Below the pieces are notes generated by a model that made no database searches, had not been told where the DNA came from, and worked only from the letters and a program-made list of their open reading frames with translations. Of a DNA stretch of 13,019 nucleotides, positions 1 through 7,207 are shown piece after piece. The stretch's first letter is position 1; each line of letters opens with the position of its first letter. The translations under genes and the position numbers were made by a program. Source of the DNA: DATKMS01 sp041497995 (GTDB lineage Bacteria; Desulfobacterota; Binatia; HRBIN30); the NCBI GenBank assembly GCA_041497995.1, contig JBGQHM010000180.1, forward strand, positions 1 to 13,019, read 5' to 3'.

Positions 1-817
1 ATGTAGCGCGCTCCGCACAGCAGCAGCTCAGGTACTCATTGAAGCCTTTGTTCGCCGCTAGTGTTTGTGGTTTCAGGCCCAGTTCGCTGGCGCGACTCGC
101 GGCGGGGTCGGGGAAGGCCGCGGCCAGTTCTTCCACCCGGCGATCCGCCCGACGTGGAGCACGCAAACGGCCAGTGGCGGCTTCTCCATGGGTGGCGATG
201 GTGTCCACCAAGCGCTGCACCAGAGCAAAGTCGGCTTCGTCAACGGCCTGCAAGAGCCGCTCTTGCAGCTCCGTCCGGTCGACCAGTGTGCCCGGGTTCT
301 CGTCGGTGATTACCTGCAGGTGTTCGAAGTGAGCGATCCGCCCGCTGTAGAACGGCGCCCATTCCGAGTCGTGCGCGAGTAGGAAGCGTAACCGATCCAG
401 CGCTGCGTCACGCGCCGCAAGGAGGTTGGCGGCTGGATGCACCACGATTCCCGTCAACCCCAACGCGCTAGCATCGGCATGAATGACCCGCGGTCCGTAG
501 ATCGCGTCGGCGATATGGAAGAGCTCGCTGCCGGCCACAACGCGCTCGCGTGTCTGCGCGGCTTGCTGCGCGAGGCTGCGCACCCGTGCCCAGTCGCTAC
601 GTTCTGCAGCCTGGCGGAGTTCCTTCGTAAGCCGTGGGACGTTCTCCTGGTCGTGCTGCACGGCCAAGTACTGTTCGAGCGTACAGACCGTGGGGAGCAG
701 GACCTCGGCGCGCCGCAAGTATTGATCGGCGTAGAGCATGTCGGACACGCTCAAGTTCACGAGTGCTTGCAGGGTTGCGACGAGGTCCGCATTGGGTCGA
801 CGGTCGATGTGTGTCAT
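1..817 (-). CDS. Unrecognised helical protein, C-terminus beyond the window
   Basis: An open frame starts with ATG at 817 and continues for 272 codons to the left edge without a stop, so the gene is partial (start present, end missing). I do not recognise the family. The protein has no signal peptide or membrane segment and looks mostly helical and soluble, rich in Ala, Arg, Leu and Glu. Two stretches resemble each other, around residues 63-88 (ERSDWARVRSLAQQA) and 184-209 (DEADFALVQRLVDTI), suggesting an internal helical-pair repeat. Three consecutive Cys occur at residues 265-267, just before the edge. It starts 34 bp after the stop of the YHS protein gene on the same strand, so cotranscription is likely. 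No strong Shine-Dalgarno is visible (GAGAG lies upstream). It is preferred over the opposite-strand frames because it stays open throughout and its codons look coding. Confidence 0.6.
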   Translation of the reverse strand, partial: MTHIDRRPNADLVATLQALVNLSVSDMLYADQYLRRAEVLLPTVCTLEQYLAVQHDQENVPRLTKELRQAAERSDWARVRSLAQQAAQTRERVVAGSELFHIADAIYGPRVIHADASALGLTGIVVHPAANLLAARDAALDRLRFLLAHDSEWAPFYSGRIAHFEHLQVITDENPGTLVDRTELQERLLQAVDEADFALVQRLVDTIATHGEAATGRLRAPRRADRRVEELAAAFPDPAASRASELGLKPQTLAANKGFNEYLSCCCAERAT

Positions 818-851
818 GGTCTTGTACCGCTCTCACGCCATGACTTCTCGC

Positions 852-1256
852 TCAGTGATGCCAACGCTCGGGGTCTTTGTTGAAGGCGGCGCGTGTCGCC
901 TCCGAGCCAAAGAAGAAGCCGCGACTCGCATAGGGCTGGATCAGGGCGGTGGCCTTGTCTACTGCCTCGCCGCTGACGGGATCAGTGGCCAGGCGGTACG
1001 CGTCGGGATGTTCTTTGAACGCGTCCACACACCGCGGGCAGCACACCCAGTACGTCTTGCCGTCGTGCTCGCAGGGAATTCCCTCGCGCGCCTGAATCAC
1101 GTTTTCGACGGCGCATACTTGCTTCGCGTCGATCGACGGGATCGTACAACTTGCCACGGGTTGCGCGAGCGCCGCAGGCACCATCGCCCGGAATCCCAAC
1201 CAACCCGCAAGACCCACCGCCACGGCACACACAAGCGTCGTTCGCGTCGAGATCAT
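852..1256 (-). CDS. Periplasmic YHS/TRASH-type metal-binding protein
   Basis: 134 residues. A hydrophobic segment at about residues 7-26 is followed by ALA-Q (cleavage after residue 31), so the protein is probably exported. A lipobox-like VASC at 34-37 is also present but sits far from the hydrophobic core. The mature part holds Cys37, Cys48, Cys62 and the cluster C72-C73-P-R-C76 in the context YWVCCPRCVDAFKEHP, which is the YHS/TRASH pattern seen in metal-responsive and metal-delivery proteins. A second, degenerate copy follows (DPVSGEAVD to NKDPERW, residues 92-132) that keeps the fold-like spacing but has lost its Cys. The frame extends upstream to 1385, but the hydrophobic signal fixes the start at ATG 1256, preceded by GGCGGAAGAC. 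Its position downstream of a Cu/Ag pump suggests periplasmic copper binding or delivery; the metal itself is inference. Confidence 0.75.
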   Translation of the reverse strand: MISTRTTLVCAVAVGLAGWLGFRAMVPAALAQPVASCTIPSIDAKQVCAVENVIQAREGIPCEHDGKTYWVCCPRCVDAFKEHPDAYRLATDPVSGEAVDKATALIQPYASRGFFFGSEATRAAFNKDPERWHH

Positions 1257-1338
1257 GTCTTCCGCCTCGCGATTGACTTTTCCACGGTGACTCCTTGTTG
1301 AGCCTTGATTGCAGGGGACGTAACCGTGCCGAGGCGAC

Positions 1339-1407
1339 CAGCCAGCGGCGGGGCTGCCGCAGCGTCCTCGAACCGCGAAGACCACTGCAGTGCCCCGCCG
1401 CTGGCTG
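1339..1407. repeat. 16-bp perfect inverted repeat, 37-nt loop
   Basis: The arm CAGCCAGCGGCGGGGC at 1339-1354 is exactly the reverse complement of 1392-1407, with 37 bases between. It lies in the 162-bp gap between the small helical protein gene and the YHS gene, both on the minus strand. Transcribed RNA could form a very stable GC stem. No T-run follows on the minus strand, so it is not a standard intrinsic terminator. It could be an mRNA stabilising or processing hairpin, or a dispersed palindromic (REP-like) element. Confidence 0.75.
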
Positions 1408-1418
1408 TTGTGCCGGCG

Positions 1419-1799
1419 TTACTTCCCGCCCGCCTTCTTGGCCATCTTCTCCTGCTCCGCCGCCATTGCTGCATAGTCCTTCTGCAGTTTCTTGAACGAC
1501 GCGATGGCATCTTCGCAGTGCTGTTTCATCACATTGAGGCTGCGGCCACTGGTGGTCTTCCAGGACCCCAACATGGCTTCGTGCTCCTTGACCTTCTCCC
1601 CGGCCGTTGCCGCTTGCGCCTTGAAGAAGGTGGCGATCGCCTCGTGGTCTTGCGCTGTCTTGGCGCTGGCGACGCGGTCCGCCACGTTCTGATCCGTGAC
1701 GTCTTGGGCCAGCGTGACGGTGGCCAAACCGCTGACGGCGACCAAAGCGAATGCGGCCAAGAAACCTCTTGCCCAACTGCTATGTAACTTGGTGGTCAT
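1419..1799 (-). CDS. Small secreted helical protein, uncharacterised
   Basis: 126 residues. The N-terminus has a clear signal peptide: charged start, hydrophobic stretch at about 12-28, and probable cleavage after TLA (residue 31). The mature protein is helical, rich in Ala, Lys, Glu and Gln, with a single Cys (95). It appears to be a duplicated hairpin: residues 52-76 (from HEAIATFFKAQ to HEAM) match the spacing of residues 94-119 (from HCEDAIASFKKLQ to QEKM). The style resembles small secreted proteins with DHEAIA and HC motifs that I recall from other environmental bacteria, but I know of no function. The start is ATG 1799, which has a good Shine-Dalgarno (GGGAGGA, 8-nt spacing); the in-frame ATG at 1832 has none. 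It is followed on the same strand by the YHS gene. A role as a periplasmic chaperone or metal-binding helper is possible but unproven. Confidence 0.75.
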   Translation of the reverse strand: MTTKLHSSWARGFLAAFALVAVSGLATVTLAQDVTDQNVADRVASAKTAQDHEAIATFFKAQAATAGEKVKEHEAMLGSWKTTSGRSLNVMKQHCEDAIASFKKLQKDYAAMAAEQEKMAKKAGGK

Positions 1800-1830
1800 T
1801 TGAGTCTTCCTCCCTTTCTGGTTGATGTTC

Positions 1831-1847
1831 ATTCGTGTTCGACGAAT
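1831..1847. promoter_or_regulatory. Short dyad upstream of the secreted helical protein gene
   Basis: ATTCGT at 1831-1836 and ACGAAT at 1842-1847 form a perfect 6-bp dyad with a 5-base spacer, 32-48 bases before the ATG at 1799. It is a candidate operator or short hairpin in a 210-bp noncoding gap. A dyad this short can occur by chance. Confidence 0.25.
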
Positions 1848-2009
1848 CTCACGACACGATGCACGCGTCGGTGCCTCGGCGGACCGCGGCCTGTCGGCGC
1901 GCGTGCTAGATGCGGACACGTACACATGGTCATCCCGATGCGTGCCGGTGCCAGCACCAAGCGGCGCGGAGGGCCGGGTCAACTCGTGGCGCCCTGACGG
2001 CGCACACGC

Positions 2010-2408
2010 TCACAGTAAAAGTGCGACGTTGCGAAGGTAGAGCGGTGGGCTGACGGCGGTACCCAACTGCCTGGCGGGTCGGACCGGCGTTGCCGCGGCA
2101 CACGAGGATGGAACAATGCTCGGCACCGCGACAACCAATCGATGCGGCGCTCCGGGCTCTGCCGCCACCGTTCGGCAGCACGCACTGCGGAGGTCGCAGC
2201 AAGTGCCCGCCGGCATCGCGTAGCTCTCGAAGTGGAATACGGCGGGTCGAGCCTGGCTGGTTGCGACAAAGGTCGCGTGGCGCGGCCGGCTGCATCCCGA
2301 GTGCGGTGAGCGGCTGGCGTGGCAGGGCGCTGCCACAGCGCCGAGCCAGAGGAGTGCCGCAAGCACTGGAAGCAGAGGCTTGCGGCACAATGTTCGTCGG
2401 CGCGTCAT
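2010..2408 (-). CDS. Small Cys-rich secreted protein, uncharacterised (B)
   Basis: 132 residues from ATG 2408. The N-terminus is Arg-rich, followed by a hydrophobic stretch (residues 11-27) typical of a signal peptide cleaved near AVA-AP. The mature part has Cys29, Cys39, the pairs C70-C71 and C77-C78, and Cys103, and ends in PPLYLRNVALLL. This plan (signal peptide, CC pairs, Pro-rich linker, hydrophobic Leu-rich terminus) resembles the protein at 8929-8567 on the other side of the pump genes, though residue identity is low. No strong Shine-Dalgarno is visible, and an ATG two codons upstream (2414) is an alternative start. It follows cusA by 129 bp on the same strand. Paired Cys next to a Cu/Ag pump suggests metal binding in the envelope, an inference from context. 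It could also be a decayed gene. Confidence 0.5.
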   Translation of the reverse strand: MTRRRTLCRKPLLPVLAALLWLGAVAAPCHASRSPHSGCSRPRHATFVATSQARPAVFHFESYAMPAGTCCDLRSACCRTVAAEPGAPHRLVVAVPSIVPSSCAAATPVRPARQLGTAVSPPLYLRNVALLL

Positions 2409-2537
2409 GCCCATTTGCCAAAGCACGGAGCTTGCCACAGTCGCTCGCTTGGTAACGTGCGAAGATCGGGAGCCCGTGTGTCGCAGTCTCGGGAAGCGGC
2501 ATGAGAGACGACTCGCAAATTTGGGCAACCCAGGCAG

Positions 2538-5500
2538 TCATGCTGGCCCCGTTTGTTGCGCCACGAGTGATGGCTTCACTTCCCAGCCCCACTTCCAGAT
2601 GGCGTAGATTGCCGGGTAGACGACCAGCTCCATGATGAAGGAGGTGAAGATGCCGCCGACCATCGGCGCGGCGATCCGCTTCATGACGTCCGCGCCCGTT
2701 CCCGTCGACCACATGATCGGCAGCAGGCCCATGAACATCACCCCGACGGTCATGACCTTCGGCCGCAACCGCTTCACGGCGCCCTGAACGATCGCTTCAC
2801 GCAACCCATCCCAGTTGCGGAGCAGTCCCTTCGCCTTTGCTTCATCGTAGGCGATCTCGAGATAGAGCAGCATGAACACGCCGGTCTCGGCATCAACACC
2901 CATCAAGGCGATCAGTCCAACCCATACGGCAATGCTCATGTTGTAGCCCAAGAAGTAGAGGAACCAGATCGCGCCAACCGCCGAGAATGGAAGAGCGAGG
3001 AAGATGATCATGGTCTTGACCCAGGAGCCGGTATTGAGATGGAGCAGGATGAAGATGATGAAGATCGTGATCGGGACGACGAGCATCAGGCGCTCCTTCA
3101 CCCGTACCATGAACTCGTACTGCCCGCTCCACACCAGCGAGTATCCCGGCGGCAGCTGCACGTGCTCGCGCACCGCCCGCTTCGCGTCGGCAACGTAGCT
3201 GCCGAGGTCGCGGCCGGCCATGTCGACGAAGACGTAGCCGGTGAGCAAACCGTTCTCGTTGCGGATCATGCCGGGGCCTTCGGTGAGGTGGATGTCTGCC
3301 AGCTCGGTGAGCGGAATCTGCGCGCCGTCCATCCCGCCAACGAGGACGCGGCTGAGGCTTTCCATGTCGGCACGGTAGGCGCGCTGATAGCGCACGTTGA
3401 CGCCGTAACGCTCGCGGCCCTCGATGGTTGTGGTGACGTTCTCACCGCCAACAGCGGACATGATCGCATCCTGCACGGTGGCGACCGACAATCCATAGCG
3501 CGCCAGCTCCGGACGCCGCAGCTCGAAGTCGAGGAAGTAGCCGCCCGCCGTGCGTTCGGCGAAGACGCTGGTGGTGCCGGGGACCGTCTTCACGACTTGC
3601 TCGATCTGCTCACCGAGCTGCTGGATCGTCTTGAGGTCGGAGCCGAGGATCTTGATGCCGACCGGCGTGCGCACCCCCGTGCTCAGCATGTCGATACGGT
3701 TCTTGATCGGCATCGTCCACGCGTTGGTCCAGCCCGGGAACTGCATCGCTTGGTTGAGCCCATTCGGGCCGTAGACCAACTCCTCCCAGGTGATGCGGTC
3801 GCGCCAGAGGTGCCGTAGGATGCGTTTCGCCCAGTCCGGCGCCCACGACGAGTACCAACGCGGCGCCTCGCGCCATTCGTCCTCGGGTTTGAGCAGCACG
3901 GTCGTTTCCACCATCGAGAACGGCGCCGGGTCGGTCGACGTCTCCGCGCGACCGATCTTGCCGAACACGCGCTCGACCTCGGGGAAGGTCTTGAGGACAC
4001 GATCCTGCACTTGCAGCATGCGACCGGCTTCGGTGACCGAGATGCCCGGAAGCGTCGTTGGCATGTACAAGATTGCGCCTTCGTTAAGCGGGGGCATGAA
4101 CTCCGACCCGAGGCGCTGGTAGGCAGGGTAGGTTGCGATCACCACGAGCACCGCGCCGCAGACCACGGCCCAGCGGTGACGCAGCGAGAGCTCCACGACC
4201 GGTTGGTAGAGGCGCATCAGCGGCCGGCTGATCGGGTGATTCTCTTCGCTGTGGATCTTGCCCACGAGAACCGCGCTGGCGACGCGCGCCAGCCAGCGCG
4301 GGCGAAACTCGAAGTTTCGCATATGCGTGAACAGCAGCCGCATGGCAGGATCGAGGGTGATTGCCAGCACCGCCGCGACGATCATCGAGAAGTTCTTGGT
4401 GAAGGCGAGTGGCTTGAACAGCCGGCCCTCCTGCGCTTCGAGGGCGAACACGGGTATGAACGCCACAGCGATGACCAACAGGGAAAAGAAGCTCGAACCA
4501 CCGACTTCCTTCACCGCACTGACCACCACCTCGCGGTAGTCACCGGGCCGCCCTTCCGCCTCCCAGTGCTCGAGCTTCTTGTGCGTCTGTTCGACGACGA
4601 CGATGGCCGCGTCGACCATGGCGCCGATGGCGACGGCGATGCCGCCGAGCGACATGATGTTCGCGCTGATGCCCATCGCGTACATCGGTACGAAGGCGAT
4701 GATGATGGCGATGGGGATGGTGAAGATCGGAATAATGGCGCTGGGGATGTGCCAGAGGAAGATGAGGATGACGAGGCTGACGATGATCAACTCCTCCGTC
4801 AGCGTCCGCTTGAGTGTGTCGATGGCGCGATTGATGAGCTCGGAGCGATCATACGTAGTGACGATCTTTACGCCGGGCGGCAAGCTGGGCTCGATCTCCT
4901 TCAACGTCTCCTTGACTCGGTCGATCACCCGCAACGCGTTCTCGCCGTACCGCATGATGACGACCCCGCCGACGGCGTCGCCGGTGCCGTCGAGGTCGGC
5001 GACGCCGCGTCGGATGTCCGGACCCAGCTCGACGCGGCCGATGTCCTTCACCAGGATTGGCGTGCCGCTGCGTGCGTCGCTGCCGACAACGATCTGCTGC
5101 AGATCGTCGAGCGAGCGCGCGTAGCCGCGGCCACGCACCATGTACTCGCGGCCGTTGAGCTCCACGAGCCGTCCGCCGACGTCGTTGTTGCCCTTGCGGA
5201 TGGCATCGACGACCGTCTCCAGCGGCAGCTTGTAAGCGAGCAGCGAGTTGGGATCGACGTTGATCTGATACTGGCGCACGAAGCCACCGATCGGTGCCAC
5301 CTCGGCCACGCCGGGGATGCTCTGCAGGTAGTAGCGGAGATACCAGTCTTGGAAGCTGCGCAGCTCCGGTAAGGTGTGCGTCCCGGTCGTATCGACAAGC
5401 GCGTACTGGAAGACCCAGCCCACGCCGGTGGCGTCCGGCCCGAGCTCGGTCTGCACGCCTTCGGGTAAGCGTGGCAGGATCTTGCTCAGGTATTCGAGCG

Positions 5501-5825
5501 TGCGCGAGCGCGCCCAGTACACGTCGGTACCGTCCTGGAAGATAATGTAGACGTACGAATAGCCGAAGTCTGAGAAGCCCCGGATCGCCTGCACCTTGGG
5601 TGCACCGAGCATGGCGCTGATGATCGGGTAGGTGACCTGGTCCTCGATGATGTCGGGGCTGCGGTCCCAGCGGGAGTAGATGATCACCTGTGTGTCGGAG
5701 AGATCCGGGATCGCATCCAACGGCACGTTCTGCATCGACCACAACCCGGCGACCACCGCGGCCGTGACGAATAGGAACACCGTGAACCGGTTGTATGCGC
5801 AGTATTCAATGACTCGATTGATCAT
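2538..5825 (-). CDS. cusA: CusA-type Cu(I)/Ag(I) RND efflux permease
   Basis: 1095 residues, full length for the heavy-metal-efflux RND family. It is the proton-driven inner-membrane trimer that moves metal from periplasm or cytoplasm into the CusB/CusC channel. The N-terminus, MINRVIEYCAYNRFTVFLF, is followed by DAIPDLSDTQV (37-47), typical of CusA. The proton-relay residues known from E. coli CusA are present: D405 in GAMVDAAIVV, E980 in GVDAETGVF and K1023 in RPKVMTVGV. The three-methionine substrate site is kept: M588 (LYMPTTLPG), M638 (SMVETT) and M713 (IDMLSTG), which points to Cu(I)/Ag(I) rather than Zn/Co/Cd. About 25 extra Trp-rich residues lie at 652-680 compared with E. coli. The start ATG 5825 has GAAGG 7 nt upstream. 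It sits 43 bp after cusB, and a heptamer repeat fills most of that gap. Confidence 0.96.
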   Translation of the reverse strand: MINRVIEYCAYNRFTVFLFVTAAVVAGLWSMQNVPLDAIPDLSDTQVIIYSRWDRSPDIIEDQVTYPIISAMLGAPKVQAIRGFSDFGYSYVYIIFQDGTDVYWARSRTLEYLSKILPRLPEGVQTELGPDATGVGWVFQYALVDTTGTHTLPELRSFQDWYLRYYLQSIPGVAEVAPIGGFVRQYQINVDPNSLLAYKLPLETVVDAIRKGNNDVGGRLVELNGREYMVRGRGYARSLDDLQQIVVGSDARSGTPILVKDIGRVELGPDIRRGVADLDGTGDAVGGVVIMRYGENALRVIDRVKETLKEIEPSLPPGVKIVTTYDRSELINRAIDTLKRTLTEELIIVSLVILIFLWHIPSAIIPIFTIPIAIIIAFVPMYAMGISANIMSLGGIAVAIGAMVDAAIVVVEQTHKKLEHWEAEGRPGDYREVVVSAVKEVGGSSFFSLLVIAVAFIPVFALEAQEGRLFKPLAFTKNFSMIVAAVLAITLDPAMRLLFTHMRNFEFRPRWLARVASAVLVGKIHSEENHPISRPLMRLYQPVVELSLRHRWAVVCGAVLVVIATYPAYQRLGSEFMPPLNEGAILYMPTTLPGISVTEAGRMLQVQDRVLKTFPEVERVFGKIGRAETSTDPAPFSMVETTVLLKPEDEWREAPRWYSSWAPDWAKRILRHLWRDRITWEELVYGPNGLNQAMQFPGWTNAWTMPIKNRIDMLSTGVRTPVGIKILGSDLKTIQQLGEQIEQVVKTVPGTTSVFAERTAGGYFLDFELRRPELARYGLSVATVQDAIMSAVGGENVTTTIEGRERYGVNVRYQRAYRADMESLSRVLVGGMDGAQIPLTELADIHLTEGPGMIRNENGLLTGYVFVDMAGRDLGSYVADAKRAVREHVQLPPGYSLVWSGQYEFMVRVKERLMLVVPITIFIIFILLHLNTGSWVKTMIIFLALPFSAVGAIWFLYFLGYNMSIAVWVGLIALMGVDAETGVFMLLYLEIAYDEAKAKGLLRNWDGLREAIVQGAVKRLRPKVMTVGVMFMGLLPIMWSTGTGADVMKRIAAPMVGGIFTSFIMELVVYPAIYAIWKWGWEVKPSLVAQQTGPA

Positions 5826-5834
5826 GAGATAGCC

Positions 5835-5862
5835 TTCAGCCGTCAGCTCTCAGCAGTCAGCT
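5835..5862 (-). repeat. Heptamer array between cusB and cusA
   Basis: Read on the minus strand, four consecutive 7-base units follow the pattern NGCTGAN: AGCTGAC, TGCTGAG, AGCTGAC, GGCTGAA. The array fills most of the 43-bp gap between the cusB stop and the cusA start. The last unit overlaps the cusA Shine-Dalgarno (GAAGG, 5837-5833). The 7-bp period is the hallmark of short tandemly repeated intergenic sequences found in some bacterial genomes. Confidence 0.75.
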
Positions 5863-5868
5863 CGGAGA

Positions 5869-7206
5869 TTAGTGCTGATGCCCTTCGGTCATCCCGCTGA
5901 GCGCTGCTTTCAGTTGGCTCTCCGAATCGACCATGAAGTTGGCGGCAACGACGACTTGTTCGCCGTCTTTGACTCCATCGAGGACTTCGACGTAGCCGTC
6001 GGCGCGTTGCCCGAGCTGGACGGTGCGCGGCTCGAAGTGGCCGTTGCCGGTTGCGACGAAGACGATTTGCTTGGTGCCCGAATCCAACACCGCATCGTCG
6101 GGCACCACGAGCTGCTCGCCCAGTGATGCCTGGATCTCGGCGGTGGCGTACATGTCCGGCTTCAAGCGCATGCCGGGGTTGTCCAACTCGACGCGCACCT
6201 TGTTGGTGCGCGTTTTGCCGTCGAGGTACGGGTACACGTAGGCGACCGTACCGGTGAACGTTTGGCCCGGGTAAGAGTTCAGGCGCAGCGTGACCGGTAT
6301 GCCAGCCCGGACGTTGGGTGTTTCGTACTCGTACACATCGAGAACAACCCAGACCCGCGACAGGTCGGTAACGGTGTACAGCTCCATTTCAGGGGTGACG
6401 TAGACACCCTGGTAGACGTCCTTTGCGGTGACGAACCCCGAGACCGGTGAGTGCAGTGTCACGGCGGTCTGCGCCTTGCCGCTCTCGTCGAGCGCACGGA
6501 TCTGCTGCGGGGTGATGTCCCACAGCAGCAACCGATGGCGTGCGGCGTCGAGCAGGGTCTTCGAGCTCTCGGCGGCGTCAGCGACGGGGCTGTGATGGAG
6601 TTGCTCGTAGCCGCGGCGCGCCAGCAGGTATTCGGTCTGCGTCGAGACCAGGTCGGGGCTGTAGATCGCGATGATCGGATCGCCCGCCTTTACCGGTTGT
6701 CCGGTCGAGCTCACGAACAGCTTCTCTACCCAACCCGGAAACTTCGTGTGCACCTTGCGCACCAGCGTTTCGTCGGGCTGCACGATGCCGACGGTGCGGA
6801 TCGTCTTCGTGAGCTCGCGGCGGGACACGGGTGCGGTGCGAATGCCGGTGAGCTGCTGCTTCTGTGGCGAGATTTGCACGGAGCCGGCGGGTAGGTTCTG
6901 CTGCGCGGCCGCTTCGTCAGCGTACATCGGCACCATCTCCATCCCGCAGTCCGGTGCCTTCCCGGCCTTGTCGGATCGGTACTGCGGGTGCATCGGGTCG
7001 TACCAGTAGAGGATCTTGCGCTCCCCGGGAGGTGCGGCGGCCGTTGGTGCCATTGGCTGAGCGGCGGGGTTGTGGACGTGCTGAGCGAAGGCGGGCGGTG
7101 CCAGCAGCAGGGACAGGCAGACGAAGAGAGCGGGCTTGAAACCTGGCGCTACAGAAATCCTTGATCCCCCACTGTGGACTCTCAACTGTCGACTGTGAAC
7201 TGCCAT
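5869..7206 (-). CDS. cusB: CusB-type periplasmic adaptor with heavy-metal-binding domain
   Basis: 445 residues. This is the membrane-fusion (HlyD-like) subunit that joins CusA to CusC and passes Cu(I)/Ag(I) to the permease. A signal sequence (about residues 24-41, ending AFA-QH) is followed by a heavy-metal-binding domain at about 66-97: WYDPMHP, then CGMEMVPMY, with M72, H73, C87, M89, M91 and M94 as likely ligands. The barrel-sandwich, helical hairpin and beta-barrel regions of the adaptor follow (for example GWVEKLFVSSTGQPVKAG and LHSPVSGFVTAKDVYQG), and the protein ends in GMTEGHQH. ATG 7206 is one base past the cusC stop and has a strong GGAGGG at 5 nt, so translation is coupled. The first 15 residues are encoded by a heptamer repeat and precede the signal sequence, an unusual N-terminal extension. 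Confidence 0.93.
   Translation of the reverse strand: MAVHSRQLRVHSGGSRISVAPGFKPALFVCLSLLLAPPAFAQHVHNPAAQPMAPTAAAPPGERKILYWYDPMHPQYRSDKAGKAPDCGMEMVPMYADEAAAQQNLPAGSVQISPQKQQLTGIRTAPVSRRELTKTIRTVGIVQPDETLVRKVHTKFPGWVEKLFVSSTGQPVKAGDPIIAIYSPDLVSTQTEYLLARRGYEQLHHSPVADAAESSKTLLDAARHRLLLWDITPQQIRALDESGKAQTAVTLHSPVSGFVTAKDVYQGVYVTPEMELYTVTDLSRVWVVLDVYEYETPNVRAGIPVTLRLNSYPGQTFTGTVAYVYPYLDGKTRTNKVRVELDNPGMRLKPDMYATAEIQASLGEQLVVPDDAVLDSGTKQIVFVATGNGHFEPRTVQLGQRADGYVEVLDGVKDGEQVVVAANFMVDSESQLKAALSGMTEGHQH
7168..7202 (-). repeat. Heptamer array at the cusC/cusB junction, translated
   Basis: Read on the minus strand, five consecutive 7-base units follow: CAGTTCA, CAGTCGA, CAGTTGA, GAGTCCA, CAGTGGG. The consensus is CAGTNNA with one degenerate last unit. 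The array begins one base after the cusB ATG and is translated as the first part of CusB; the 21-base repeat of the reading frame shows as VHSRQLR then VHSGG. The unit differs from that of the cusB/cusA array but the period is the same. Confidence 0.75.
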
Positions 7207-7207
7207 C

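Noticed and set aside
437..883. Plus-strand frame of 148 codons opposite the left-edge gene
   Set aside because: The minus-strand frame stays open for 272 codons to the edge and encodes a regular helical protein; this one is a mirror frame.
982..1776. A 264-codon minus-strand frame across the small helical protein and YHS genes
   Set aside because: It is out of frame with two genes that have signal peptides and recognisable motifs, and its own product is low-complexity Arg/Gly-rich.
1989..2003. GC hairpin GCGCC-CTGAC-GGCGC just after the stop of protein B
   Set aside because: Only five base pairs and no T-run follows on the minus strand, so it is not called as a terminator.
1930..2712. Minus-strand 260-codon frame overlapping the end of cusA and protein B
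   Set aside because: It overlaps the certain cusA coding end in another frame and carries no signal or motif.
4011..5372. A 453-codon plus-strand open frame opposite cusA
   Set aside because: Its protein is an Asp/His/Arg-rich shadow caused by the codon bias of cusA on the other strand, with no domain or plausible start signal.
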